Shown here: positions 55,407 through 64,000 of the stretch, one piece after another
How the letters are laid out: every line of letters starts with the position of its first letter
Numbering within the stretch: the first letter of the stretch is position 1
NCBI GenBank assembly: GCA_029168955.1
Contig: JAPDOI010000289.1
Span: forward strand, 807,001 to 871,000
DNA: 64,000 bases
From: Aplectana chamaeleonis
Taxonomy: Eukaryota > Nematoda > Chromadorea > Rhabditida > Cosmocercidae
Direction of reading: 5' to 3'
Notes under the pieces: generated by a model
The model's input: only the letters and a program-made list of their open reading frames with translations
What the model was told of the DNA's origin: nothing
Database searches by the model: none
Position numbers and translations under genes: made by a program

Positions 55407-58400
55407 GTTGAGAAGACAATGTGTTGGCTACCAAGTGTCACCAAAACTACGGAGAAACGTCAGAAACCTCTCTAAAACGCCTTGTTTTAGCGACATCGAC
55501 ATTATGATACGGCCTGGACTAGTTGTCCAGTTGGATGAACTTGTTCTCGGTGATTGTGGCCGGTGAAAAATGGGGTCAATCGAGAATGGAAGAATTGTGG
55601 TGCGCGCGAAGCACGCGCCAGATTTAGTTTTGAACTGGCCACGCGCGGAACCGCTTTTTCGAAATCTAAATTCAGAGTGAACCTAGAATTTAGCTCCGAA
55701 TTGCATTGAAAAGAGCGCAATAAGTTAATAATATCCCCGAAAATGGTTTGGAATGGTTTCCTGGTTTTCGAGAAAATTAAAAAAAAACCGCTCGATTTTG
55801 GTGTTAATCTCCATTTTTTTTCAGTTGGCGTTCATCAACTTGTGGGTACACTTAAAATTGAGCTAGGAAGCTCATTTCTGGACAGGAGGCTGAAAATGGA
55901 TGCAGGTTGCTCCTATTCCAATTTGAACTTGATACATTCACTTTGAAGGGTACCTCAAAATCGTGGGTTTACATACTAAATTAGCCCTGGAGCGCGAAAA
56001 CCGCTGAGGCATGTTCAGGCTGTGGAGAGCAGGGTATGTTGGTGGATCTGCAGCCAATTAACATAGTTCATTAGGGGCAAGTACTTAACTTGTCAGATTT
56101 GGTACTCATGACACGTCATCGATCGATAATCAATATTATCGATTTTCGCTCTTATTGCACGAAATGCGACGAGGAGTGGTAATTGTTAATGGGTATGGAT
56201 CTCTTGGTTTGGGCATTTTACTCATCAAACATTATCGATTAATACCAATCAATAATATCGATTTTTGCCTGTTGCACAAATTGCCGAAATGAGTGTTGAT
56301 TGTTGAGGGTCTAACTAGGGAGCTTCGCATGGCGTACCCCCGGATCAGAAAGCTGATAAATGTTTTCTAGTCAACTCTGGCACGCCCTCTTCGAATCTGA
56401 ACTCGGATTTTACTACAGATATCTGCGAAAAAAGTTATAGCCTGCCAAAGTTCGTATCTCCCGCCTTTTTTTCTATGAAAAACGCGCATTAGGGTTTGCG
56501 AAATCCGAAAACGGACCTCATGCTTGTGTTCAGCGCCCAAAACTACCCCACTGAGCAGATTTTGGGTGAAGGCACATTTTCCAAACTTTGCGCAGACTGA
56601 TAGCGTTTTGGACTTGTGCGGATTTTCGGTTGGGCGCTTATTTATACCTCTGAAAGCGTGAAAAAAATGTGGCAGATTTCACTCAAAATCCTTCCAGGTG
56701 CGTTATTTGGGGCGCTGATCACGTACCTAGGGTTTATTTGACGATTTCCAAGCTTTCCGACTTGATTCGTTCGAAGCATCCCATCGGGGGGAAATTTTTA
56801 TGGCAAATCGCGACGTTTGCCGATTTCCGGAGTGCTACGATAGATACGGCTAAAATTGTTGCTCTGGGGGTTCTTTGCAGTGCTAAACACGAATCTGCAT
56901 TCCGTTTATCGATTTTTGATAGATTACGGTAGGTTACGGTGGCATACGGTAGCTTGGTCAGTCTCAGATTTGGCTCAAAATTTCTCTGTGGGTGTTATTT
57001 GGGACGCCGAACACGAATTTGAGGTCCATTTTTTGATTTCCGATTTTTTAAGGTAGATAAAGCCAGTTAAAAGGCATTATGCCTACCGTAACCTACAGTA
57101 TCCATAAGTCTAACGACAAACAGACCCCAGATTCGCGTTCAGCGCCCTGAATAACCCCCAGTTAAGTTTTGAGCCTAATCCAATTTTTTACACCCTGAAA
57201 AGCGGCTGATGGGCACCCTTACCTTTTCACGAAGCTTCAAAAACGCCTATAACACAGTTCAGAGGTGTCCGTTGCAAAATCCGATGTCAGATTCGGAGAC
57301 AGCGGAGCAGAATTGACCAGAAAACATTCATCATCTTTTAAATGGTGGGGACGGCCATGCGAGGTTCCCTAATAAGTATATTGCTTGGGAAATTGTTCTC
57401 ATCATGTAAAATCGAACATTTATGATCAATAATATCGATTTTCACCTGTTGCGCAAAATGCGGCGATGAGTGGTGTTTTTTTATGGTTGTGCGTCACAAG
57501 TTGCAGACGTTGCACTCATACGACAAAATCGCCTGTTAGATCTTTCATCTTTCCAAACTGGAAATCGTTGAGCAAAATTCATGTCAGAAAGGGAACCTTC
57601 ATGAAAAATATGTGAAATTTCTGAAAATTTAGCTTCCTGGCAAAAGTAACGATTTGGTAATGCTATTTATGAGTCAAAAATAGTTTCAAAAGTATCTTGA
57701 AGTATCCTAAAACACGATTTGGCGTAAAATGGCCTGGAGTAATGAAAAACTAGGAAATGAAGTGAAATAACTGAAAATACGATTTGGTGGTCAATGACAG
57801 ACGAGGGATCGGATTTTACAAGCTTCTCCCTAAACTTATCAAAACGAAATGAAGCGTGTTATGGATTGGAACGTTGCGTTCACCTAGGTTGACCTATGCT
57901 GATTCCCTTATTGCAGCTTTCAAAAATGGCTTACTTTTTTCCTGGGGCGCTTGATTTCGTTTTGATAAGTTTAATGGAGAAGCTTGTAAAATCCGATCCC
58001 TCGTCCGTCATTGACCACCAAATCGTATTTTTAGTTATTTCCCTTCATTTCCTAGTTTTTCTTTACTCCAGGCCATTTTACGCCAAATCGCGTTTTAGGA
58101 TATTTCAAGATATTTTTGAAAGTTTTTTTGACTCATAAATAGCATTACCAAATCGTTACTTTTGCCAGGAAGCTAAATTTTCAGAAATATTTCATTCAAA
58201 ACAGTATAAGTTAGGTTCCAAAGGAAAGAACGGGGCAACAGAGACAGGAGAATTTTGAAGGATGGGTACACAAAACCACAAAAGATTCCATTGTTGCAAC
58301 AAACGGTACCACTGAGAGTGCGGGAGCGGAGGGGGAGTACAGGATTTCGTGCACCGCTAATGCGCTATTTCCCATTTTTCCGTCATTTCGACTCTACCCG

Positions 58401-58466
58401 GAGGCCAAGTTATCGTTCTGGCAGAAAATTTCAAAATTGAAGATTATCGTGAACTTTGACCTTTGA
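55407..58466. mobile_element. TTAA MITE, copy n, split by the large element
   Basis: 55,437-55,590 matches the first half of MITE c (28,380-28,540) and 58,195-58,466 matches its second half, ending TTATCGTGAACTTTGACCT. The gap is exactly the large inverted-repeat element, so that element inserted into an existing MITE. Confidence 0.75.
55591..58192. mobile_element. Large inverted-repeat element, copy 2 (about 2.6 kb)
   Basis: Opposite orientation to 33,825-35,838, with extra interior (about 56,850-57,600). The GC-rich end TTGTGGTGCGCGCG lies at the left; the palindrome with CTTCCTGGCAAAAGT lies at the right (arms about 57,625-57,880 and 57,925-58,190). Confidence 0.8.
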
Positions 58467-58868
58467 GAAAATCGAACTTGATTTCATCAACTCCTCTATT
58501 CTCGAAACACGATAGAGGAAAAACGCGCCCGAAAAGTAATTACCCAGCGGTTTCTATTTTCAAAGCAGCTGCAAAGGCTACCCGAGATTATATCATATGT
58601 AGAGAATTCGGATAGGGAATCCTTCGTCAACAATGCACTTTGAAACTACTGACAAAGTAAAAGGTCTAAAATCTTTTCCTTTCAACTCTGGAAAGCCACA
58701 ATTTTTTTTGTTATAAGGTACAGTTTAGTGAAACTGCACTTAGAATATATAAGGCATGATCCCCTGAAATTTGGATGACTATTATACTTTAGCGGTGACG
58801 AATATCATAAGACATCCGTATGAATTGTTTTGTCATTCCAGTTTGGATGCGATCCGTGAGAGACTTAC
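58467..58868. other. Downstream intron of the tyrosinase gene, no exon found
   Basis: The donor GTAAGT at 58,868 opens this region. A TTTCAG acceptor near 58,768 leads to a short frame without cysteines, so I do not annotate it as an exon. Confidence 0.4.
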
Positions 58869-59496
58869 TGTTGAATCTTGAGCATGGAGAACCAGGCCTG
58901 ATTCGGGCTACGCAGACATTGACGCTTGTATCGCACCACAGATATCTGATATGATTGTTGAGATTTTGGAATGTTTGAGATGGATTCACACACTATATTA
59001 GAGATGGGAGTCTTACGGTGAGTTTCCGCATCCATTGCCGCAACTTGGAGGTGCAGCATAGTTGTAAAGGTAGTCAGTGTACGCATTGCTCAAGCCGACG
59101 CGATTCGTTGTTCCACTGGAAGTCGAGCGAAAATAGTCTGCAGATCGCGTTTGTGTGGCAACGAGAAAAAAAGCCCACGTGAAAGGAACCATAGCTGCAT
59201 TGAGTCGATGAGCCGAAGAGTAGCAGCTAGCTGGTCCGGTATTCCATTGACTTTCACGTTGTGCTCGGGTCTGAAGCATTTGGCGAAAGATGGGGAAAGC
59301 TGAGAAGAACCTCATCCTGTGAATTCACCTGCCGACGCAGTCTCCATTGTTCCCAGATGTAGTCAATGAAAGAGTGATGGAGGAAGAAGATTGGATCGTT
59401 GGTAGATGTTGTGATTTGACTCATATCGGAACCAACCCACACATGTACATCACCATGCACCAGTTCAAGATTATCATTCCTCACATTCGGACAACC
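58869..59496 (-). CDS. Tyrosinase, CuB domain and C-terminal part (4 exons, partial)
   Basis: Exons 59,329-59,496, 59,179-59,270, 59,017-59,115 and 58,869-58,945, separated by introns of 58, 63 and 71 bp with GT...AG borders, give 145 codons in continuous frame. The first exon holds the copper-B site: LELVHGDVHVWVG (HxxxH) and NDPIFFLHHSFIDYIWEQW, where the histidines bind copper. Next come QTRAQRES, RLNAAMVPFTG, GLSNAYTDYLYNY and the conserved YLWCDTSVNVC. Tyrosinases oxidise phenols with a dicopper centre; in nematodes they are secreted and linked to cuticle or eggshell hardening. The CuA half and start lie further right and were not found before the window end. The last exon ends in phase 1. 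Confidence 0.85.
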
Positions 59497-60158
59497 CTGA
59501 ATTCATTTGATTCCGCTATCATCACAAAAGCGTTTGGGCCAATTCCAGGCATGATTTGAGGTGGCAATGAGCATGAGGATCTTTAACTTCGAAAGTACTT
59601 ATTCAGCATAAGGTGAACTTCTCAAGGGACGCACAGCTATATCAAGCGACATGTGCTGACCTAACGAACTCGTTTTTCAACTTCGGCAACTATTTGAGAA
59701 GAACATGTTGGCTCTTGTTCGATGAGCCTCAACTCCGGATCAAGGCGGATTCACTCGGCTAACGTTACCCTAGACGCGAATTCAGTATAAGGCCGGGATC
59801 ATACTCTCAGCGACGAGCGACGTGGAATTTACCATCAAAACCGACCGTAAGTCGATATGCCGTAGGCGGCGTTCAGAGTTTTCGAGGGGCGACGCTATGG
59901 AACATGTCAGTGCAACGCGAAAACCACGTCGCGTAAAAGTTCACGTGTGAACGCTGGGCGACTACGCGCAGTTGCGTACGTACGCCATTTCGCGTAAAGA
60001 AGCAACGATCATTTTTTGTAAAGTCATTTTTTGTAAAGTTCTTTCGGGCTTGTTTGAGTGCAAGTGGTGCTAGGTATGCTCATTATACTGTTTTCTTTGT
60101 GAGATCTGGTTGTGTTAATGAACAAACCTTGAATGAAACCAGAAACGAGCTTGCCTTT
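59497..60158. other. No upstream tyrosinase exon found
   Basis: The CuA exons expected to the right were not recognised. A possible MITE with CAGCGACGAGCGACGTGG lies around 59,800-60,000. Confidence 0.4.
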
Positions 60159-60308
60159 GACAGGGGCTGTCTACACACCGAGAGAGGAGCTGTCCCGTTT
60201 TTGCAGTTTGAAACGCCACGCCACTCAACGCGAGCGAAGTGGTCTCAAGCGGAATTAGAGCCGCAAAGGCTGGGCAACTCCTCCCTCGGTGGGTAGAGAA
60301 CCCCTGTC
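60159..60308. repeat. 150-bp hairpin MITE with GACAGGGG ends
   Basis: GACAGGGGCTGTCTACACAC at the left is inverted as GTGGGTAGAGAACCCCTGTC at the right; arms are about 65-70 bp. Confidence 0.8.
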
Positions 60309-60332
60309 CCGCGACGACCATCGCGCTGCAAT

Positions 60333-60450
60333 CAGGGATGAGCGGAATTCCGATTTCCGATGGTTTTTGGCCTTCCGATTTCCGATTTCCGAAAAAAAAC
60401 CTAAAAATGCGGAAAAAATCGGAAATATCGGAGTTTAGGTTTTCGAACCC
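60333..60450. repeat. TTCCGAT-rich element with hAT-like terminus
   Basis: Starts CAGGGATGAGCGGAATTCCG and continues as repeated TTCCGATTTCCGA and its complement. The right terminus is not found. Confidence 0.5.
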
Positions 60451-60914
60451 TTTTCCTTGCCAAATTCTTAGGGATATCCGGGGCATTGAATTCGAATTCG
60501 AGGCCCGTCTTTACTTTTCAGAAAGCTAGGGTTGAGTGCATTTGCAGGAAAGTTATTCAATAGCATCCTACTGTCTACATATGTTTGCCTAACTATGTGT
60601 GTGTGTCTGTGTGTGTTTGTGAGAATGAACGGAAATTCGGTCGTTTTTTTCAAAAATGAAGCCATTCGGCTTGTTGTTATTATGGTGTGATGGCGTGTAC
60701 TGATAACACGATATAATCAGTTCCCTATATGAAAGCTTGCTGAAAGAGTTCATGAATGGTTTCATGTGAGATTTAAGGCCCGCTCTGAGTTTCTCGAGGG
60801 AAGTGTGCGGGACTCCACTGGTAAGGAATTTCTGACAGAGTTACATGCGAATTAAGGGCTCTAGATATGCTCTCGGCAACCTGCCTTTACAACTTTGAGC
60901 TACAACTACAACTA

Positions 60915-61401
60915 CAACTTTACAACCACGATAAAAACCATGTCTGATTTTTTGGTGGAGATCGGCAGCTGCGGGGCCTAGCGCACCCCCTAACGTTGGA
61001 AAAACTTAGAAAATTGAGCTTGGAACGGTCCCCTACGGCCCCAAAGTTGGACACCCGTCCGCTCAACACACCCAGATGCACTTTCCACGCCCACCGACGT
61101 GAACGAATGATGCTCGAGATCGTAAGATGAGAGATGATTTCCAATCATTATCCCCGTTCTTCCCTTCATTCTCAGCTTCTCTCTTTACTCAGGTCAGCTC
61201 GCATAGATCGGCTGCAGAAGACGGAAGTTACAAGCCTCGGACAACTCGTCCACCATGTTTCCTTAGCTAATTTTTTGAGGGACCATAACTCCGTTCCTAG
61301 AAGGTCTTGTACGATTCCAAAAACATCATTGGAATCAGCATGGGACCGTCTTCGAAATGGGCAAAAAAGCAGAAAAACGATTCTCATCGTGAACACTGCC
61401 T
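60915..61401. mobile_element. TTAA MITE, copy i (about 487 bp)
   Basis: Right end ATCGTGAACACTGCCT before TTAA; left end degenerate (ACCACGATAAAAACCATG). Interior matches copies b and f. Confidence 0.7.
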
Positions 61402-61405
61402 TTAA

Positions 61406-61450
61406 AGGCAGTGTTCACGATAAATTTCACTTCCGATATATCCACTATAG
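61406..61450. mobile_element. TTAA MITE, copy j, left end only
   Basis: AGGCAGTGTTCACGATAAAT follows copy i across a single shared TTAA. Homology to copies h and k stops near 61,450 where AT-rich sequence begins. Confidence 0.7.
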
Positions 61451-61745
61451 TTGGGCTCGAATATTCGCAATCGAATAAACATTCGAATAAATTATTCGAT
61501 TATTTGTTCGATAATCGAGTAATCGAAAAAACCCGATTTTCGATCATTATTCGAAATCGATTATCGAAAAAAAACAGATATTCGATTAATATTCCAAATC
61601 GATCATCGAAAATACCTCATATTCGATCATTGTTCGAAATCGACTATCGAAAATACCTCATATTCGATTATTATTCGGAATCGACTATCGACGCTGACAG
61701 TTATCCGAACATATTCGATCTTCGAATATATTCGAATAATCTAAC
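61451..61745. repeat. TTCGAATAA/TCGATTAT simple-sequence region
   Basis: Dense, irregular repetition of TTCGAT, ATTCGA and their complements on both strands. The open frame it creates is low complexity. Confidence 0.75.
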
Positions 61746-61810
61746 ACAGCCATTACCGAATCCTACACAGAAATTCTTCGAAGGGCCAGTACACCAGCAC
61801 TACTGTGGGT

Positions 61811-61895
61811 CAGGGCTGTGCGTAACTGAAATTTCGAATTGCGTAAATCGTAATTTTCAAAATCCTCGTAATTCGTTAATCGTAATTCGTAACTG
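61811..61895. repeat. CGTAATT-rich element with hAT-like terminus
   Basis: Starts CAGGGCTGTGCGTAACTG, almost the same terminus as the 30,235-31,030 element, then CGTAATTCGTTAATCG repeats. No right end or duplication found. Confidence 0.5.
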
Positions 61896-62572
61896 ATGAG
61901 TAATGAGCTCAAACACAGCCTCAAACCTCATTAAACATGGAAACGCCTCAACTTCCCAGTGATGATATGTGTTTCAAAATAAATCTGTTTTCGATGAGTA
62001 CTTGAAAAAATGCTCTCATCCGAGCGGATCTCTGGTCCGCCATCGCAGACACCCGTTGCGGCAGCACGCAACATGATGACAATTCTGGTGGGACCACGTA
62101 GTCCCCCACGATCAACCTTCGTCCCAGCACGATTTCATCACATTACGTGCTGCAACAGCTTCTGTCCACAACTGCGGACCGGAATTTCCTTCTGGTAAGG
62201 GCAATACTGGTCGAAAGTGTAAATCGTCTTCTATCCAACGTTTTTTTTGTTTTCAGCAAAACTTGGCGGTTTCCAAAGTTGAAACTGAAATTCGATGGAA
62301 ATCCAGGGTATCGACTGAGCATCTACTATTTTTTCTCAACGTTTGACAAGGTGCATCTATGGCTGTAGACGACGATTAATTTGGATTTTGTTCTTTTTTA
62401 TCGATTTTTGGAAACGAAATAAAAACGAATAGGTGGCAAAACGAGTATTACTCAAAGGGGTAAATATCGAATAGCAGCAAGTTTTACGGCTCATACTCGT
62501 TAGGGCAGAAAATATCGAAGTATCAAATTCACGAGAAGCGAAAAAAAAGCTAGGAATCACGCTTAAAGGCAG
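61896..62572. other. No feature recognised
   Basis: Only short frames; no repeats matched. Confidence 0.4.
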
Positions 62573-62576
62573 TGTT

Positions 62577-63014
62577 CACGATAAATTCCACTTCCGATAT
62601 CTCCACGGTTTACGGAAGGTCTGGTGCCCTATATAGCAAGGCATGCCTAAATAGGACACGAAAGACGCGTTTTTGAGCCAAAATAGGCTCTCCCTTGTTT
62701 AAGTTGGTTTTTGAGCGTGGAGGAATTGACCGCTAGAAGGATGATACCTATCAGTGCAATGAAGCGATCAGCTCACTTAGCAGCACTTCCTTGACTTGAT
62801 CATTCCTGTAATCTGAGTCTTCATTTGATCATTCCGAGGGGGCTGATCTGGGGCACGGGGCGTGTCTGGGGCGCCAAAACGCTTGTTTGCAGCCGTTATT
62901 TTGCCGCTCTTGGCTCGTTTTCTACCGTTCTTTCGACACTGGGAGCCTAGGATCCTTCTCGCCAATCATTTGCCTGTGGAAAGTCAACGAGGATGATCAT
63001 CGTGAACGCTGCCT
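62577..63014. mobile_element. TTAA MITE, copy k (438 bp)
   Basis: Termini AGGCAGTGTTCACGAT and ATCGTGAACGCTGCCT with TTAA on both sides (62,573-62,576 and 63,015-63,018). Close to copy h. Confidence 0.88.
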
Positions 63015-63169
63015 TTAAACAGTGGATATATGCTCCACGGTGCGAGTTGAGTTACACGTGACGTAAAGCACTGGCGTGTAACCCAAATGTATTATGTTAT
63101 CGCACATGTACCTTATCTACGCGACGTGCCGTTCCCTAGGGAGGTATACGTTGCACCCTGGAGGCAGGA

Positions 63170-63433
63170 CTAAGATGCAGGCAGCGTCGTCCATTCAGTT
63201 ACACTAGTTTTGAGGTACTTGGCCCCGCACACCGGCTGGAGGCCCCCCTGACAAACCGCTGCCGGCCCAGTCGTGCTCGCCGAGCAATCTCCGTCGCGTG
63301 ACGGTGTGCTTGCCTCGTCGCTTGTCAATGTGCCGGCCACGTAGCTGGTACGTGTCAAGTAACATGTACCAACAGTGCAAGTTCCTCGCAATGTTGTGTA
63401 TTTATTGAAGGCAGCATACACGCTCGCAAGCAT
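63170..63433 (-). CDS. Unrecognised Cys/Thr/Ser-rich frame
   Basis: A minus-strand frame with five or six regularly placed cysteines (GTCTVGTC, GDCSAS, AVCQGG and PVCGAKY) and GC-rich third codon positions unlike the surroundings. It could be an exon of a secreted protein or chance in GC-rich repeat DNA. No splice sites are convincing, and its 5' end overlaps the foldback terminus at 63,411. Confidence 0.25.
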   Translation of the reverse strand: MLASVYAAFNKYTTLRGTCTVGTCYLTRTSYVAGTLTSDEASTPSRDGDCSASTTGPAAVCQGGLQPVCGAKYLKTSVTEWTTLPAS

Positions 63434-64000
63434 AGTCGAGATAACAGCATAGATAGGTCAGCACGGCCCGTACTATGTCGTCAACGACGTTTGAAGCGCT
63501 GAAAACTGTCCAGGATGACAATATTTGACAATGTTTGAGCAATCTTGCCTTCCACGCCCGTATTTTCACACCCCTTCGAGTAACAGAATGAGAATCGATA
63601 CTTGTGAAAACGTGTGATAATTGAGAGTGATAGCACTATCAAATGGGGGTGCACGAGAGAAATAGCTTGGCTTACTTGAATATAACATGTCTGCATACCC
63701 ATTGACTCTCGTCCACTTTCGAGAATGCCGCTCTACTTTGGCTGACCTCTTGAAATGGAGGATTCTATCAGTGCACAAACATGTTATATTGAGGTAAATC
63801 GAGTTTTTTCTCTACTGCACTCCCTTTTTATAGTGCTATCATTCTAAGTTATCACATGTTTTCTCAAGTATCGATTCTCATTCTGCTACTCGAAGGGGTG
63901 TGAAAATACGGGCGTGGAAGGCAAGATTGCTCAAACATTGTCAAATATTGTCATCCTGGACAGTTTTCAGCGCTTCAAACGTCGTTGACGACATAGTACG
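63411..64000. mobile_element. Foldback element, copy 2, cut by window end
   Basis: Starts AGGCAGCATACACGCTCGC. Arms about 63,473-63,690 and 63,785-64,000 are inverted copies and match 54,840-55,340. The right terminus lies beyond the window. Confidence 0.75.

Noticed and set aside
58740..58790. Possible extra tyrosinase exon after a TTTCAG near 58,768
   Set aside because: Phase fits but the frame lacks cysteines expected here and ends quickly at a stop.
61411..61896. 161-codon plus-strand frame
   Set aside because: Composed of TTCGAT/ATTCGA simple sequence and MITE ends; low-complexity translation.

Overview
The window looks like nuclear DNA of a nematode, most likely a strongylid (hookworm-type). 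The evidence is a tyrosinase gene with ShK-type cysteine domains, an architecture typical of nematodes; very short introns (58-70 bp) ending in TTTCAG-like acceptors; and RTE-type non-LTR retrotransposons of a kind I associate with hookworms. No bacterial-style operons, rRNA or credible tRNA were seen. The species cannot be fixed from the sequence alone.

Host genes are a small minority and all recognisable host exons are on the minus strand. Four exons at 58,869-59,496 encode the CuB copper site and C-terminal part of a tyrosinase. Two exons at 26,220-26,549 encode two ShK domains. A third ShK domain with a C-terminal tail, stop codon and poly(A) signal exists twice, at 17,543-17,917 and 6,839-7,212, inside a 2.5 kb near-identical direct duplication (6,179-8,714 and 16,883-19,434). 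Splice phases allow ShK1-ShK2-ShK3 to be joined with either copy of the last domain. The two copies differ in coding sequence only at the second cysteine of the ShK motif (Cys in the 17.8 kb copy, Arg in the 7.2 kb copy). At least one exon is still missing between the tyrosinase part and ShK1, so one long gene is an inference.

The rest is layered mobile DNA. Layout: 1-4.3 kb, a repeat with inverted arms split by a 42-bp minisatellite; 4.4-8.9 kb, a TTAA MITE, a Penelope-like RT fragment with a hammerhead-like motif, and duplication copy 1; 9.6-12.8 kb, a full-length RTE element with a 14-bp target duplication; 13-16 kb, MITEs and a 183-bp tandem repeat; 16.7-19.4 kb, duplication copy 2; 20.3-22.4 kb, an intact CR1/Jockey-like RT ORF; 22.7-24.1 kb, a second copy of the first repeat; 24-33 kb, TTAA MITEs (three back to back), ShK exons, a Jockey-like remnant and a hAT-type element with an 8-bp duplication; 33.8-35.8 kb, one arm of a large inverted repeat; 36.5-40.3 kb, a hAT transposon with transposase remains; 40.5-46.6 kb, nested DNA elements; 46.8-50.3 kb, a second full-length RTE element; 50.6-58.5 kb, more nested elements including the other inverted arm; 58.9-59.5 kb, the tyrosinase exons; 60-64 kb, MITEs and simple-sequence elements.

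Target duplications were read directly for five elements (two RTE, two hAT, one TA element) and several TTAA/TAA elements, so insertion order can be worked out in places. Most elements are broken; the CR1-like ORF is the only long intact retrotransposon frame.
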